Positions 22,488 through 33,405 are shown, counted from the stretch's first letter. The stretch is DNA of 64,000 nt from Tetracentron sinense (GCA_015143295.1 CM026574.1:8310938-8374937), one strand, 5' to 3'. The notes: generated from the sequence alone by a model not told the origin. Numbers and translations are program-made.

Positions 22488-23534
22488 AGTGGACCTAACC
22501 CTGTAACCAAACAGACCCTTAAACCCTAAAGGGGTAAAATGATCATTTTAGAAATTGACCAAATAATTAGATATTCTCTTTCTATAAATCCAATGGAACT
22601 TTAGGACATTTGAATAAATGACAAACCCTAATTAAATGAATATATATATATATATATACTAGTAAAGGTGCACGTGCTTTGCACATATTAATTTTTTACT
22701 AATAAAATGTAATAATATTTTAAAATAATACTAAAATTATTTAATCATGATTAATATTTTAGTAGTATGATGAGATACTTTATAATTTCATTAACTAAAT
22801 AACTTGTTAACAATTATATAAACAAATATTACTATATTTATAATATAGAGTTATTATCAAAGTAGGTTTGAAGTTATTTTTTTCAAATAGTTAGTGGGTC
22901 TCATATAGAAGTCAGAAAATTTTCATATAAATTTAATAAGTTAAAGAAAATCAAATATATAAAAATCATATCACTTTTGTTAAAAAATAAAAAGAGAGGA
23001 AACTTTTTTTTAAATGTTTTATGAATATCTCTGATTAAGAAAAGACAGTAACCAAGGAAGACTTTGGAGAGTTTTATATCAAAGAGATAATTCTATATAT
23101 TAATTAGGCTTTCTAGCAACAATCATTCCTTATAATTTATAATAAAGAGCGGTCTTGTTAATAATTAACCAAAAATGAAATAGTTGTAGGCTTGCATTAA
23201 TTTATGGGTAACACTTTCTTTCAAAATTACTTTCTTTATGGAAAAGATATGAGTTATTATCTTTCATTCTTTTTTTTTTTGGTAAAACTGTCTTTCATTA
23301 AGAGGACACGTTTTGAACTAACACTCTGTCTAATAAATAAAAAAAGAAAGTCTTAAAAGAGAGTATTGCTAGCATTATCCTTAATTTAATTTAATTATAC
23401 ATCATGCAAGAGAATAAAGTACACACTTGCAATTTATAAGAAATGGTCTAGAAACAAACAATCAAACAAGCAGAGTAAGATGGGTACCTGAAGCACAAAC
23501 TAATTAGCATATTAGAGCATGGATGGACTTTATG

Positions 23535-23612
23535 AATAAGCACTCTTCTAAGAATCTTTCCTGAAGCCGACATTGGGATGATGAATGTTACTCTCCACAA
23601 CCATTTGAAGTT
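23535..23612 (-). pseudogene. Captured C-terminal fragment of an AMP-forming acyl-CoA ligase-like gene
   Basis: The minus strand encodes FKWLWRVTFIIPMSASGKIL followed by RRVLI. The IPxSxSGKILRR block, with its catalytic lysine, is the C-terminal hallmark of the adenylate-forming family (4-coumarate ligases and other acyl-CoA synthetases). It stands alone inside the Helitron, so it is best explained as capture of a last exon. Confidence 0.6.
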
Positions 23613-24180
23613 GAGGGGATGAGTTTCTGGAGTGGCATTCTCGTCTTCTTTCCACGTCTTAATGGTCTTATCGGCTTCTACCAGCTTCACTATCCAATGA
23701 CCTCGAAAGAGTATTTACGTCAAATAAAGTTTAAGTACACTTCTTGCAGCAGTAATTAAAATACTATCCTAAGAATCATCTATCCTTCTCTATCTCCCCC
23801 CTTTATATATACTTCCTTTAATTATACTTTCTTCATCTTTTTCGAGCCCATTATACTATTGAAGACCCAAACATAGACAAAATTCCGGTAAGTTTTGAAT
23901 CTCTTTTGACTCCAATAACACCTACGGATTAACCTGTAAGTTTTGAATCTCCTTCTATTCCAGTAACGTCTAACATCTACTTCAGTAACATCTATAGGTA
24001 ATAGATTCTTTGGTTTCACCACTTGTAGGAGCAAGAACCGGCCACCACATAGTCGAAGGATCCTTCACACGGAGGTTGAAGAAGGGAAATCCCGTATGCA
24101 AGTACCCATTGTCTCTCTATCTTCCACGACTCTCTCTCCCCCTCGAACCCTTGTGAGATTACATATTGCAATGTGGTTGA

Positions 24181-24415
24181 AGCCTTGATACCCTCTTGTG
24201 GGTTGACTCATAATATATCTAAATGAGATACGATAACAATGAGATGTAGGACTCTTTTACAAATATGATAAGAAATAACTCTTGTACAGATAAGAGAGAC
24301 CTTGCTACCCTCTTGTGGGTTGACTCATAATATATCTAAATGAGACACGATAACAATGAGATGTAGGACTCTTTTACAAATAAGATAAGAGACAACTCTT
24401 TCATGGATAAGAGAG
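24181..24415 (+). repeat. Two-copy tandem duplication of about 120 bp inside the Helitron
   Basis: The unit runs from CCTTG(A/C)TACCCTCTTGTGGG to ATAAGAGAGAC and is present twice with few differences. Confidence 0.9.
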
Positions 24416-24689
24416 ACGGTAATATTTGTTACATAGTACACACGTTTGAAATAGATATGAGTTACTGGGACTCTATCAAAACCTTTCTCCCACGATTCTA
24501 ATTATTTTTATAAAAATTTTATAAGAATTATAAAGAGACTATATTTCTACTAATATTTTAATTAGATACCTTATGTTAAAAAGTTAATATTTTTAATTAA
24601 AGGGTATTTTAGTCCAAGTAAAATTTAGGTTACTCCTTGTACTTTTATTAGTAGAATGATATATATATATAATTTGGGCACTTCACCTA

Positions 24690-24810
24690 AAAAGGTATGC
24701 TTTTCATTTTTACTACCCAAAAGGGTATGTTTTTGACATATTTATCAAAAAGGCATGCTTTGCATTTTTATTGCCTAAAAGGGTATGCTTTTGACATATT
24801 TACCCCTTAG
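24690..24810 (+). repeat. Two-copy tandem repeat of about 61 bp
   Basis: The unit, AAAAGG(T/C)ATGCTTT followed by CATTTTTA and GGGTATG(T/C)TTTTGACAT, occurs twice just right of the Helitron. Confidence 0.8.
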
Positions 24811-24954
24811 CTATACATATAAAACCTAAACACTAGTAAGGGTAATATTAGGATACGTACCCTATTTGGTAAAACTTTATAAACCATGCCCTCTTAGGTG
24901 ATATTTTTGATTTAGGGCGACTAAACGACACTTATCCCATTTAATTTTAAAGAG

Positions 24955-25110
24955 CATTCGAAATGAAGATCATAGTAGTGCAAACTCGTTGAGATGATCG
25001 AAGAGAATTTGAGCTGAATTGTATCCCGAAGATAGAACTGTCATATCCCTTGCACATGAGAGGCTTTGATTATCGTCAAGAAAGACTCAATAAGCTATGT
25101 TGACTAGTGA
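24955..25110 (+). mobile_element. Fragment of a Copia LTR
   Basis: It matches the inner part of the 3' LTR at 53340-53510: both have GTAGTGCAAAC, then GAGCTGA(G/A)TTG and a shared CCC(G)GA(A/G)GATAGA block, and CAAGAAAGACTC. It is a detached piece of the same LTR family; a fossil. Confidence 0.7.
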
Positions 25111-25205
25111 CAACATCTTATTGAATGCAACGAGCTACAAAATAATTATACAAAACACATTTTTCAGTTGTATTTCTAATCAATCATTAAAGAGAAATAC
25201 TACTC

Positions 25206-25380
25206 TTTTTTTTTTTAGGTTTCGAGATATACCTTTAAGCCGCAAGTTAGGTGTTAGTATCTGTTCAGTTAGTGGGCGGGGGTGGAGAGTATATACAAAC
25301 TCCTACCCTCTCGGGAATGGAACCCATTACCTCCCCCAAAGCAGGGGATACACTACCACTGGGACAAAGCCCCGGTGTGT
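25206..25380 (-). mobile_element. tRNA-derived SINE
   Basis: On the minus strand it begins GGGGCTTTGTCCCAGTGGTA and carries a pol III box B (GGTTCCATTCC), and it ends TATATCTCGAAACCTAAAA with an A-run. AGAGAAATACTACTC (25191-25205) and AGAGAAAAACTACTC (25381-25395) flank it, a 15-bp target duplication with one mismatch. A second copy of the family is at 30482-30655. No coding capacity. Confidence 0.9.
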
Positions 25381-25395
25381 AGAGAAAAACTACTC

Positions 25396-25770
25396 CAAGA
25401 TCGAGTATAGACTACCAAGCTGTCACCAGTATGTGCACTATCAATATGGACGTAGGGATGGTATACCTAATAACATCCTTTTCTTTTTATGACTTCGTGT
25501 GTCACCAGCTCGAGCCTGAGCCCGAGCCCGAGCCCGTTTATCAGGACTAATCCCTATGATGAGTGCTGCTAATTGTTGATCTTTCTCCTTAAGCACTTCT
25601 TTTGAGATGCCTATTGTACCCCTCCACCACAGCCTCAAGTTTTGGTTGATTGGCTCGTCACTCTGATGGTGATCATCTCGGTAGTTTTTACCGTGCACAC
25701 CACCGCAGCCTTCTAGCAAACCCTGCAGGGCTTGGGGAAAATACGCAGCTAGGTGTTCTATATTAATAAA
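25396..25770. other. Unassigned spacer
   Basis: No gene recognised. A short (GAGCCC)n-like run sits at 25515-25540, which forces an Arg/Ala repeat in the minus frame. No repeat family assigned. Confidence 0.4.
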
Positions 25771-27721
25771 CTAGTAAGAAACCCATGCGATGCACCGGAA
25801 CCCTACAAGAAATAAAAATAGTATAAGTAATAATATGAAAAGACACCAAGAAAAATTAAATGAATCACAATTTAAATAATTAAATTTTTTTTTTCGAAAA
25901 TAAGAGATTATTTATATCCAAAAACATCTTCTATTGTTTCCCATTATTTACAGTAAAAAACCCTGCAAGCACATCATTTTCTTTTTTGGGGTGGGGGATT
26001 GACATCGTATCCTATATGGTTGGGTGGGAATAAGCTTTCTGATGAAAAAACTGGCATGTATTGCAACGGGCAGGTGATGGAATAGGCTTTTTCTACTGGG
26101 AAGACGATAGGACCCATTAAATAAAAGTATCAGAAGTAAATCATCTAAGTAACTTAGATGTCTAATCAAATAAATAAATAGATGAATCTTAATAATATCA
26201 TATATATGGCCCGCAAGTTCTCTGTATCAGATATGCATATTTCCCACAATTTCATGGAGTTCGGCAAGAAGAACATTAGCATATAGCGATATTGCTATTG
26301 CTTCAAGTAACCAATTGTACCTGTTACCCATTGTCAAACATTTGCATATAATATATATTTTTTTTGTTGGGGAGCATTTAGTGATATTGGAAGTAAACCA
26401 ATTATGGCTGTTATCCAACCTAAAGGAACTATGATAGTCCCAGAATATCGCAATACATAAGCACTGTTCACATTGGTGGTAAGGTTGTAAAAGTTTAATA
26501 GGGACACTGTTACTAAGCGAACAGTTCGTGCAAAAAATAAAAGATAAAGAAAACAAGTTAATGATTAGCAATCGCTATTGCTCACGTCTTCTTAAACTCC
26601 TCAAAATTAAGTTCCAACCACCAACATCAATAGAGCTAATCATTCAAGAGCAATCATGCACTGAGCACTTCTCTTGTCCCTATGAAGCCACAACCATTGG
26701 TGTCATCTCAACCATATATATTGTGCTTCGACTCCTTGGGCGATGTATTGGAGCTGAGGGTTTGAAGAACGACGTCGAGGAGATCTTTCACCGAGCTCTA
26801 TTGAGGAGATCTTTCCTGTGCCAATTGCTTCGAATGGATTGAAAACCCTCTCAACCTCCATGTTCTCTAGATGAGTGGCGTTTCTACTTAAATTGGGTAA
26901 AAAGATGTAAAACTCCATTTAAGTTGCGTTGTATCAGCAGAATTAAGATACCCTGTTTTAAGGGAGTTTAAAACGCCCCAATGAAAATTATAACGTGTCA
27001 TTTTTGTTTGGAATTGAAGAGTCTAATTCCATCCTTGTATGAAATTGAAGAGGAGACGAAAACGTTTCATTCCAAATTAAGAATCCATTATAAAAAGGAA
27101 GACACTTGAAGAGTTTTCTAAATGCCAATCACTACTTCAGTTCCGCCATTCCTTGTATGGAATTGAAGAGATGACAAAAACGTTTCATTCCGAATTAAGA
27201 ACCCATTTAAAAAAAGGAAAAAGTTATTTAATAGTGAAAGACACGTGTCACAACATCATAAGCCTTAAGGTGAATGAATGGAAGAAGAGAGAGATATCGA
27301 AGGCTTAATTAGAGAGAGACATCTAGTTTATTGGGGAGATGATAAGGGATGAAATGAGAGAAAAATTAAATGAGAGAAGTTTTCAAAGGAGTGTGGTTTG
27401 GGAGACCAAGGATTTTCGTTGAGAGGTGTTTCTCTCATTGGTAGGTCCCACACATGTAATAAAAGTTTTGGAAAAGTGACATGTGTCATACTTAACTGAA
27501 GAGAATAGGAGAAGAGAGAGAGATATGAGGACATTTATATTGGGAATATGAGAAGAGCTCCTATTTCAATGAGATTTTATTACTTAAGAGAAGCAAGATG
27601 AAGCGAAAGGAGCTATTGATGATTTAGGGGTGCCGTTTAGGATTGGATGTGAAGAAGATAAAGAGGGAGAAAAGCAGTTAATGATAAGGAGAGTTTGGAA
27701 ACGTGTGTGTGAGCTAAGAGG

Positions 27722-27962
27722 GAGTTCGGATGGGCAACAACGCACGCTGTTGCGCTGTTGCCCCTTTGTTTCTTACAAAACAATGGGGTCCTTTTTTTTA
27801 TTCCCAGTTTACCCTTGTTCAAAATTTGCCCCTTTGTTTTTTACAAAGGAAGGCCCCATTTTGAACAAGGGTAAATTGGGAATAAAAAAAAAGGACCCCA
27901 TTGTTTTGTAAGAAACAAAGGGGCAACAGCGCAACAGTGTGCGCTGTTGCCCATCCTAACTT
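27722..27962. mobile_element. MULE-type MITE with hairpin-bearing TIRs
   Basis: A 241-bp element made of two inverted arms of about 105 bp, nearly identical. GCTAAGAGG flanks it exactly at 27713-27721 and 27963-27971, a 9-bp target duplication as made by Mutator-like transposases. Within each arm GGGCAACAGCGCA pairs with TGCGCTGTTGCCC to form its own stem-loop (perfect in the right arm, 27921-27952). No coding sequence. Confidence 0.93.
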
Positions 27963-28157
27963 GCTAAGAGGTGGGGAGTTATTGAGAGAAACTCAAAGGA
28001 GTTATGGAGATTAATGGGAGAGTGACACTTGTCATACTTAACTGAAGAGAAAAATATAAAAAAGCTTCAGGAGAGTGACACGTCAGCCAAGAAAAGTCTG
28101 GCTGCTTATAGAAGTAGATAGATTTTGTAGGAGAGACCAATTCCTTGAGCCGAACCA

Positions 28158-28340
28158 CTATAACCGAGCAAGATCACTGCTTTTATTCTCCACGGTTATT
28201 GCCTTTGCGGCCGCCATTAACAGATCATGCACGAATTTCTCATTGCTTGTTTCATCATCAATAATCGTAGGACTCGTGGAAATCGACTTACACCCATCTT
28301 GAACTACTTCAATCTGGCGGGGTTCATCATTCTCCATCAT
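28158..28340 (-). CDS. Unrecognised 60-codon reading frame in the Helitron
   Basis: Starts MMENDEPRQIEVVQDGCKSI and has a balanced, acidic, protein-like composition (DDETSNEKFVHDLLMAAAKA). I do not recognise the family. It may be a captured first exon, or a spurious frame. Confidence 0.25.
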   Translation of the reverse strand: MMENDEPRQIEVVQDGCKSISTSPTIIDDETSNEKFVHDLLMAAAKAITVENKSSDLARL

Positions 28341-28575
28341 TTATTCATATGATTAACATATTAATTAAGAGTTATCTTCTAATTAGAATTTGTAGAGTTT
28401 TACGTTATTGTAAAGACTAAAGATTAGAAAGAGTTATCTTCTAGTTAGACTTTGTAGAGTTTTAGGATATTGTAAAGACTAAAGATTTAATAACTACCAT
28501 AAGTTAATATTTTTAATTAAAGGCTATTTAGATCCAAATTTTTAATAAACACCTGGTTAATATTTTTAATAGTTA

Positions 28576-29088
28576 CTAGCGGAAGGCACGAGCGTGGCAC
28601 GTGTGTGTAAAGTCCAATGCACGTGAGAGAGAGGGGTGGGGGAGAGCGATTGGGGTGAACCCTAGAGGTGAGTGAATTTTAACCACAATTAAGGAGTGTC
28701 AAAAAGGACACGTGTTAACCTATGGTTGCAATTGATGAGAAAGGGGTGGTTTGAGGTGAGTGAATTTAATCACAGTTAAGGAATGTCAAAAAGTGTAGAT
28801 GAGAAAAGGGTAGTTTGGGAATTAAGTAAAACATTAAACTAAGGTTTTGTCTTAAGGGTAGTTTGAGAATTTAGCAAAAATAGGCAATGGTTTGAGAAAT
28901 GGGTAGTTTGATAGATTATAGATGAGAAAGGGGTAATTTGCGAATTAAGTAAAACATGAAATGGAGGATTTGTAAGGTTTGTAAATAAGGGTAGTTTGGA
29001 AATTGGGAAAAAATCAGGCTACGGTTTGTTAAGGGGGGTAGTTTGGAAATTTCCATAATTAGGGGGGCTTCTATCATTATAGTAGAGA
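28576..29088 (-). mobile_element. Short Helitron (513 bp)
   Basis: Minus strand: starts TCTCTACTATAATGATAGAA and ends GCCTTCCGCTAG after an imperfect GC-rich hairpin. Host bases are A (28575) and T (29089). The interior has repeated GGGTAGTTTG(G/A)GAATT blocks and two arms of the core MITE (28665-28800). A shorter relative is at 61879-62134. Confidence 0.8.
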
Positions 29089-29551
29089 TATACTTAATAG
29101 ATATAAAAATTTAAAACTTAGCTATTACTGTAACTTAAAATATAAATATTAATAATTTTTTTTTTGAAGGGGTTAGCATCGGATTGGTGGATGGGCTCAT
29201 TTATAGTTGATCAGCGTACGTGTATCCTTATCATGTTAATGCTATTGCTTGCCACCCCCCAACAGCCCAACTAAAATGAATTGCACAAAAGTGGCAGTAC
29301 CTTAATCCATACAACACCTTAAATGGAACATCTCGAGATATAGTAAAGATGAAATGCACTCCATGTGACTATGCGACTGAGTATCCTTTGTCAAGTTCTC
29401 CAGCTATATCCATAAGGCCCCACCTCTATTTTGAATTTTTGGGCTTCCCTAACGTGCACCATGCCCATTGAGTTCTATTGTGTGCTCTTTGCACACCTAC
29501 CATCATTAAGCTCTCCAGCTATAAGGGACCCTCGTGACCCTACCAAACACA

Positions 29552-29580
29552 CACACTCTCTCTCTCTCTCTCTCTCTCTC
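29552..29580 (+). repeat. (TC)n microsatellite
   Basis: An uninterrupted TC dinucleotide run of about 29 bases. Confidence 0.95.
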
Positions 29581-29589
29581 GGATTGAAC

Positions 29590-29832
29590 CAGTGTTTTAA
29601 AAATCGGACTGGAGTTGAACAAGTAAAACTAGAGACTGGAACGTCATCCAATCCAAAATAAATGAGATCGGTTCAACTGGAGAACTGGTTATTTACCCAG
29701 GAAAACCGTGAGAACCGGCAAAAAAAGGATTTAAAAATAAATAAATATAGAAGGCTATGATTCATTCGGGCCGATCAAATCGGAACCGGTCACCCTGTTG
29801 GTTTGAAGGGCAGTCCGGTTATTAAAACATTA
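29590..29832. mobile_element. hAT-type MITE
   Basis: The ends CAGTGTTTTAAAAATCGGAC and (reverse complement of the right end) TAATGTTTTAATAACCGGAC form a TIR of about 22 bp. Flanks are GATTGAAC (29582-29589) and GATGGAAC (29833-29840), an 8-bp duplication with one mismatch, the hAT signature. 243 bp, no coding sequence. Confidence 0.85.
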
Positions 29833-29944
29833 GATGGAACGACCAGACAACTGGTTTAAGCAACTCCTTTGGGGGACCACTCCCATGTTACACATACTAT
29901 TCCTTTCATATCGAATCACTTGGTTTAAGCAACACCTCCCTGAT

Positions 29945-30041
29945 TTGTTGCCGTGGTAGTATGTGTCCCCGTATCCCCTTTTGGGTGCTGGGGGGCAGAG
30001 GACTCAGTTCGATTCCAAGCGCTGTGTGTGTGTGTGTGTGT
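29945..30041 (+). mobile_element. Possible SINE head with pol III box B
   Basis: Begins TTGCCGTGGTAGTATG and has AGTTCGATTCC, a good box B, then a (TG)n run at 30022-30041. It resembles the heads of the two SINEs to the right but lacks a clear tail or target duplication. It could be part of a tRNA-like relic. Confidence 0.4.
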
Positions 30042-30044
30042 GGC

Positions 30045-30278
30045 CATTTGTATTAACCTAAACCTTGACCAACCTACTAACCCAAGGATGCCCAAAGAAA
30101 AGAAAAGAAGCAACATGTCATGTAAAGATATGTATATTTTTGGGTCTGTCATATCTGCCCATTTGTATTAACCTAAACCTTGACCAACCTACTAACCCAA
30201 GGATGCCCAAAGAAAAGAAAAGTAAAGAAGCAACATGTCATATAAAGATATGTATATTTTTGAGTCTGTCATGTCTGC
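30045..30278 (+). repeat. 115-bp tandem duplication
   Basis: The unit starting CATTTGTATTAACCTAAACC occurs at 30045 and again at 30160 and differs at a handful of positions plus a small insertion. Confidence 0.93.
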
Positions 30279-30286
30279 ATTCCATA

Positions 30287-30452
30287 CACACACACCATGA
30301 GTTTGTCCCGGTGGTAGTGTATCTTCCTTTGGGGGGAGGTGTAACTCATGTTCAAGTCTTGGTGTGGCTGTTGACGCCCACCATGAGTGCTAACCCTGGT
30401 AACCCCCTAACATAGATAAATGATTAGGATCAGGCCAAAAAAAAAAAAAAAA
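30287..30452 (+). mobile_element. tRNA-derived SINE, second family
   Basis: Head GTTTGTCCCGGTGGTAGTG, box-B-like TGTTCAAGTCT, body with GTTGACGCCCACCATGAG, and a 17-base A-tail ending at 30452. Flanks TCTGCATTCCATA (30274-30286) and TCTTCATTCAATA (30453-30465) agree at 11 of 13 bases, a likely target duplication. The head is shared with the other SINE family; the body is different. Confidence 0.8.
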
Positions 30453-30481
30453 TCTTCATTCAATAAAAATAGTGCACACAC

Positions 30482-30655
30482 TAGGGCTTTGTCCCAGTGG
30501 TAGTGTATCACCTGCTTTGGGGGGAGGTACCGGATTCCATTCTAGAGAGAATGGCAGTTTGCATATACTCTCTACCGGAGTCCACCCGTCCACTAATTGA
30601 ACAAATACTAACACTTAACCGGCATTGCGGCCTAAACGTATATCTAAAAAAAATA
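30482..30655 (+). mobile_element. tRNA-derived SINE, same family as 25206-25380
   Basis: Head GGGCTTTGTCCCAGTGGTAG, box B region GGATTCCATTC, body with GTCCACCCGTCCACTAATTG and tail TATATCTAAAAAAAA. Aligns end to end with the minus copy at 25206-25380. Clear target duplication not found. Confidence 0.85.
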
Positions 30656-30659
30656 TAAA

Positions 30660-31224
30660 AAAACATGAGCACTAAGCTTCACTTTTAAATATTTAATAAT
30701 GACTGTAGGTGCATTAGCAACAACCTTTACCACCTACTACAATCATTAAGGTGGTGGGTGGTGTTTGGATAGACTTCCCTAGCTACTTTTATGGACTTCT
30801 AACTTCTAACTTTAGAAAGCCAAAAGTGGGTCAAGTACATGTTTGGTTTGTCACTTTTATTTTCAATTCCTTAAAAAGTAAAAAGTTAAGGGAAGTTGAA
30901 ATTTCTACTTCCTAAGAAAGTTGGCTGAGTTAGCTTTTGCGGGATGTCCATATATGGACTTCCGTGAGAAGTTGACGGAATGTCCGGAAATAAAAATAAT
31001 CATACGGAAATCAACAAACTGAAACCACCTAACAAACTGGAAACCATCCGGATTTTCCTAAATGACCATCCTTATAAGGATTTTCATAAATAATTCCATT
31101 GGTTCAACTATAAAATATTGTTTTTTTAAGTATTAAAATAATATTTAATTCTAGTTAAGAATTTTTAACATTAGGATTAATAGTTTTTTAATATTTCTTT
31201 TTAAAAACTAAAATTATTATTTTT
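30660..31224. other. Unassigned spacer
   Basis: No gene. It contains GGTGTTTGGATAGACTTCC and ACATGTTTGGTTTGTCAC, phrases typical of ends of plant MITEs, but I could not pair them into an element. Confidence 0.35.
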
Positions 31225-32560
31225 TAACTTCAAGAGTTTGTGAATCTTAACCAAAGTTAGTAAGGGTGTGTTCGGTTGAGGGATAAATGGGTGCAAGAAA
31301 AGAAAGTAAAGTAAAGTAAAGTGAAGTAAAATAAAAGAAAGGGAAAGTGAGTTTTCTCCTGTATGTTTGGTTTGGGAGAAAAGTGGTATAGAAAGTATAT
31401 TTTTTTCTAAATATACCCCTTGTTCACATTTACAAAACTCTTTTGATAAAATAGTAGAATTGGAATAATGATGAGCCTTTTTCACTTTCTCTCACTATTC
31501 CACCAAAAAGTTAGAATATGAAATGGATGTAAGTGCAAGAAAATCTGTCACTATTGAGCATCTTGATTCTCTAGAAAGTGAAAGTTTCTTGCAAACTGAA
31601 CATGGGGTAAGTGGGTGTTTCTCTCACTTTCTTTTACTTCCCCCACTTACCCCCCAAACGAACACACCCTAAGTGTAAAAAAGGACACATGGAAACCTAT
31701 AGGCAAGCATTAACTATGGTTAGGGTAGTTAACTGAAGGTTAATTTCTTTTTAAAAACAAAGGTAGATGGATGAACCCTAGGGGTGAGTGAATCTTAACC
31801 ACAGTTAGTGGGTGTTAAAAGGGCCACGTGGCAACTTATAGGCGCGCGCATTAACTGTGGTTTAGGTTAGTCAACCCAAGATTATTAAATTATTTTTTTT
31901 CTAAAAAACAAGGATAGATGGATGAATCCTAGGGGCAAGTGAATCTTAACCACCGTTAGTGGGTGTTAAAGAGGACACGTGGCAACCAATAGGCATGCAC
32001 ATTAACTGTGGCTTAGGTTAGTCAATCAGGGGTTAATTTTTTTTCTAAAAACAAGGTTAGATGGATGAACCCTAGGGGTGAGTGAATCTTAACCACAGTT
32101 AGTGGGTGTTAAAGGGGCACGTGGCAACCAATAGGCATGCGCATTAACCGTGGTTTAGGTTAGTCAACCCAAGATTAAAAAATAAGGGTAGATGGATGAA
32201 CCCTAGGGGTGAATGAACCTTAACCACAGTTACTTGGTGTTAAAGGGGTCATGTGGCAACTTGTAGGCGTGCACATTAACTGTGCGTTAGGTTACTCAAT
32301 CCAAGGTTAATTTTTTTTCTTAAAAAAAAAAGGATAGGTGGATAACCCTAGGGATGAGTGAATCTTAACCACAATTAGTGGGTGTTAAAGGGGACATGTG
32401 GCAACCTGTAGGCGTGCATGTTAACTATGGTTGAAGTTAGTTAATACAAGGTTAATATTAAAAAAAAAAAAACTAAAAATCAAGGGTAGATGGATGAACC
32501 CTAGAGGTGAGTGAATCTTAACTACAGTTAAATAGTTGTAAAAATGGATTCATGTCAAAC
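31225..32560 (+). repeat. Tandem array of a core-MITE arm, about 140-bp unit
   Basis: After removing the Tourist MITE (31264-31669), seven to eight head-to-tail units are seen. Each has GATGGATGAACCCTAGGGGTG, then GTGAATCTTAACCACAGTTA, GTGTTAAA, (C/A)ACGTGGCAACC, TAGGCGTGC and TTAACTGTGGTTTAGGTTAG followed by a T/A-rich stretch. Units differ by point changes and by the length of the A/T run. The core is the same as in the MITE arms elsewhere in the window. Confidence 0.9.
31264..31669. mobile_element. Tourist-type (PIF/Harbinger) MITE inside the array
   Basis: The ends GGGTGTGTTCGG and CGAACACACCC are inverted, with TAA on both sides (31261-31263 and 31670-31672), the 3-bp duplication of PIF/Harbinger. 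406 bp, with an AAGTAAAGTAAAG run near the left end. It interrupts one array unit between GTTAG and TGTAAAA, so it came later. Confidence 0.9.
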
Positions 32561-33000
32561 AAGGCCGCATGCAGGTTCTGCCAGGCAGTTATCTCTCTTC
32601 AGCTGGAGCTCTGATTTATAATTTTTTTTTTTTGGTTTAAGAGCTCTGATTTATAGTTAATCTCATGTTTTAAAGCGTGCAAATACTAGGGTAACATGAT
32701 AAAACAAATGAGGGTGACTCAACAATGCAACTATGGTTGATGGTGTCGGCTTCACCACATAATAGTCATGAGCCGAACCTTGGTTTTACACCATGGATAA
32801 AACTTTTGTAAGTGTAAACCAAACATAAATTGAATTTTTGGGTTTTTTAAAGTTATTTTTCTGATGTACAAATCAAACGCTATTTTCTCATTCGAATGAC
32901 TTTGTCAACTTTCTTAGGAGTTACTCCGTAAGAAGTAACTCTTGAGAAGTATTTCTCTTCTCTGGAAAGTCAATCGAAACGAGCCCTAAGTTTGTTACTC
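32561..33000. other. Unassigned spacer
   Basis: No gene. A short direct repeat (GAGCTCTGATTTATA) occurs twice near 32605 and 32642. Confidence 0.35.
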
Positions 33001-33405
33001 CAATTAAACTCACTCTAGTTATAGGACATCTACTAGTCTCTCTCTCTCGACCCTTATTAATTATTTACTCTTTACAAATTTCCAGATCTACAGTATGGAG
33101 AGGAATCTCAACTCTCATCATTTCCTCTGTCCAACTCATTTCCGACGATCTTGTATCTCATTCCCTTCATTTTTCCCTGCTTTTTTGTTTGGAGAAGATC
33201 ATTAAGGAAGATCTCTTCCTCTGGCCAGATCTCTAGCCACACCAGTACCCTTTATTCTCTAGTTTTCCTTTTTTCATTTTGGTTGTTAATTTCTAAATCC
33301 TTTGATTTGTGGATTTAAGAGTGATTGAGTGAGACTTATTATTATTATTATTAATTTATTCATCCCAAGCAACGCCTCTCCTTCTCCCAGCACCCAACCA
33401 GTCAG
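33001..33405 (+). other. Possible 5' untranslated exon of a host gene
   Basis: Pyrimidine-rich sequence with CT runs, no long frame, ending at a good donor (CCAGTCAG|GTATGCC at 33406). This is what the 5' leader of a plant gene looks like, and the chromovirus at 33573 would lie in its first intron. No coding exon is visible downstream in this window, so it stays a suggestion. Confidence 0.25.

Larger units (their letters stand above)
22659..24659 (-). mobile_element. Helitron (2.0 kb) inserted in a TA microsatellite
   Basis: Read on the minus strand it starts TCATTCTACTAATAAAAG and ends with a GTGC-AAA-GCAC hairpin, then CTTTACTAG, the TC...CTRR structure of Helitrons. The host bases are A (22658) and T (24660), as expected for A/T insertion without duplication. 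Both flanks are (TA)n, so the target was a TA repeat. No Rep/helicase is visible; it is non-autonomous and carries a gene fragment and a tandem duplication. Confidence 0.8.
25771..28560 (-). mobile_element. Probable Helitron, 3' end clear, 5' end decayed
   Basis: The plus strand reads A then CTAGTAAGAAACCCATGCGATGC at the left, that is on the minus strand a degenerate hairpin and then TTTCTTACTAG, almost the same as the Helitron end at 46195-46222. On the right, 28500-28530 (TTAATATTTTTAATTAAAGG) matches the zone just inside the 5' end of the Helitron at 24590-24603, but the terminal TC is not preserved, and another Helitron begins at 28576. Minus-strand frames at 26227-26571 and 28158-28340 may be captured pieces; neither was recognised. 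Tandem duplications lie at about 27010-27215 and 28370-28490. Confidence 0.5.

Noticed and set aside
25206-25380. A tRNA gene (boxes A and B present)
   Set aside because: There is no cloverleaf or anticodon arm; the A-tail and 15-bp target duplication show a SINE.
26227-26571. A 114-codon minus-strand gene
   Set aside because: No motif or family recognised, flanked by AT-rich sequence inside a probable Helitron; too weak to call.
27722-27962. A microRNA precursor
   Set aside because: The long near-perfect foldback fits, but the 9-bp direct duplication at its borders identifies a MITE. Small-RNA production from it is possible but not shown.
31225-32560. CRISPR-like array
   Set aside because: The units are contiguous and entirely repeat, without unique spacers, and the DNA is plant nuclear.
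30740-33000. A single large MITE pair from 30760 to about 32996
   Set aside because: The candidate ends (GTGTTTGGATAGAC and GTCAATCGAAACGAGCCC) do not pair well, and the interior is explained by the array and the Tourist element.
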